Positions 12,729 through 12,789 of a DNA stretch of 12,789 nt are shown here, in pieces. This DNA comes from Actinomycetota bacterium (GTDB lineage Bacteria; Actinomycetota; Acidimicrobiia; IMCC26256; PALSA-610). The stretch lies in the NCBI GenBank assembly GCA_030839005.1, contig JAUZEM010000323.1, forward strand, positions 1-12,789, read 5' to 3'. A model generated the notes under the pieces. It was not told the DNA's origin. It saw only the letters and a program-made list of their open reading frames with translations, and did no database searches. The translations under genes were made by a program, and so were the position numbers. The number at the start of each line of letters is the position of its first letter. Within the stretch, counting starts at the first letter, position 1.

Positions 12729-12789
12729 TCAGGGATGGGTGATCGCCGGGCTGTGGAAGTGGTCGATTGTCGCCTCGATCTCGCTCCGC
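12729..12789 (-). CDS. Probable C-terminal end of a gene cut off by the right edge
   Basis: On the minus strand an open frame enters from the right edge and ends at a TGA at 12731-12729. It encodes about 19 residues ending DHFHSPAITHP. Nearly all third codon positions (17 of 19) are G or C, as in the real genes here, and its stop directly abuts the stop of the HIT-like gene. The family is not recognisable from so little sequence. Confidence 0.45.
   Translation of the reverse strand, partial: RSEIEATIDHFHSPAITHP

Noticed and set aside
12735..12789. Plus-strand gene starting at ATG 12735 after an AGGG
   Set aside because: Its third codon positions are rich in T, unlike the genes here; the opposite strand has a frame with the expected G/C bias.

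Overview
The window is G+C-rich bacterial DNA (roughly two thirds G+C by eye), densely packed with short intergenic gaps. Several genes have a TANNNT hexamer 7-9 nt before the start codon, as in leaderless actinobacterial genes. This, the protein sequences and the split tryptophan cluster suggest an actinobacterium, perhaps an Acidimicrobiia-like lineage. The phylum call is an inference; no rRNA or marker gene is present.

Layout, left to right. (1) Minus strand, 1-1252: a two-component system, with an OmpR/PhoB-type response regulator followed by a sensor histidine kinase cut off by the left edge. (2) Minus strand, 1412-2590: a compact family 1 glycoside hydrolase (beta-glucosidase-like). A tandem 13-bp repeat covers its stop codon. 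(3) Plus strand, 2618-7440: a partial tryptophan pathway, trpC-trpB2-trpF-trpB1-trpA, with two different tryptophan synthase beta chains. trpE, trpG and trpD are not in the window. (4) Plus strand, 7463-8659: an NADP-type homodimeric isocitrate dehydrogenase. (5) Minus strand, 8674-12186: a dTDP-6-deoxysugar operon, transcribed right to left as rmlA (long form)-rmlC-rmlB-rmlD, with overlapping or nearly touching genes. (6) Plus strand, 12402-12728: a 108-residue cysteine-rich protein with a HIT-like HxHxHxx signature, divergent from rmlA. (7) 12729-12789, minus strand: the probable C-terminal end of a further gene.

The trp genes catalyse the last four steps to tryptophan, from phosphoribosyl-anthranilate onward. 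Two likely internal promoters (before trpB1 and before icd) suggest the plus-strand block is not one simple operon. The rml genes convert glucose-1-phosphate to a dTDP-6-deoxyhexose, normally dTDP-L-rhamnose for cell-surface glycans.

I did not find a wholly new system, mobile element, CRISPR array or RNA gene. The points most worth a second look are: overlapping divergent -10 elements between the glycosidase and trpC; a consistent TANNNT/start-codon arrangement at five starts; loss of canonical catalytic or near-catalytic residues in both RmlB (Asp to Cys) and RmlC (Arg to Val, Lys to Asp); the HIT-like Cys-rich protein, whose start codon lies in a triplicated 14-bp repeat; and two TrpB types in one cluster.
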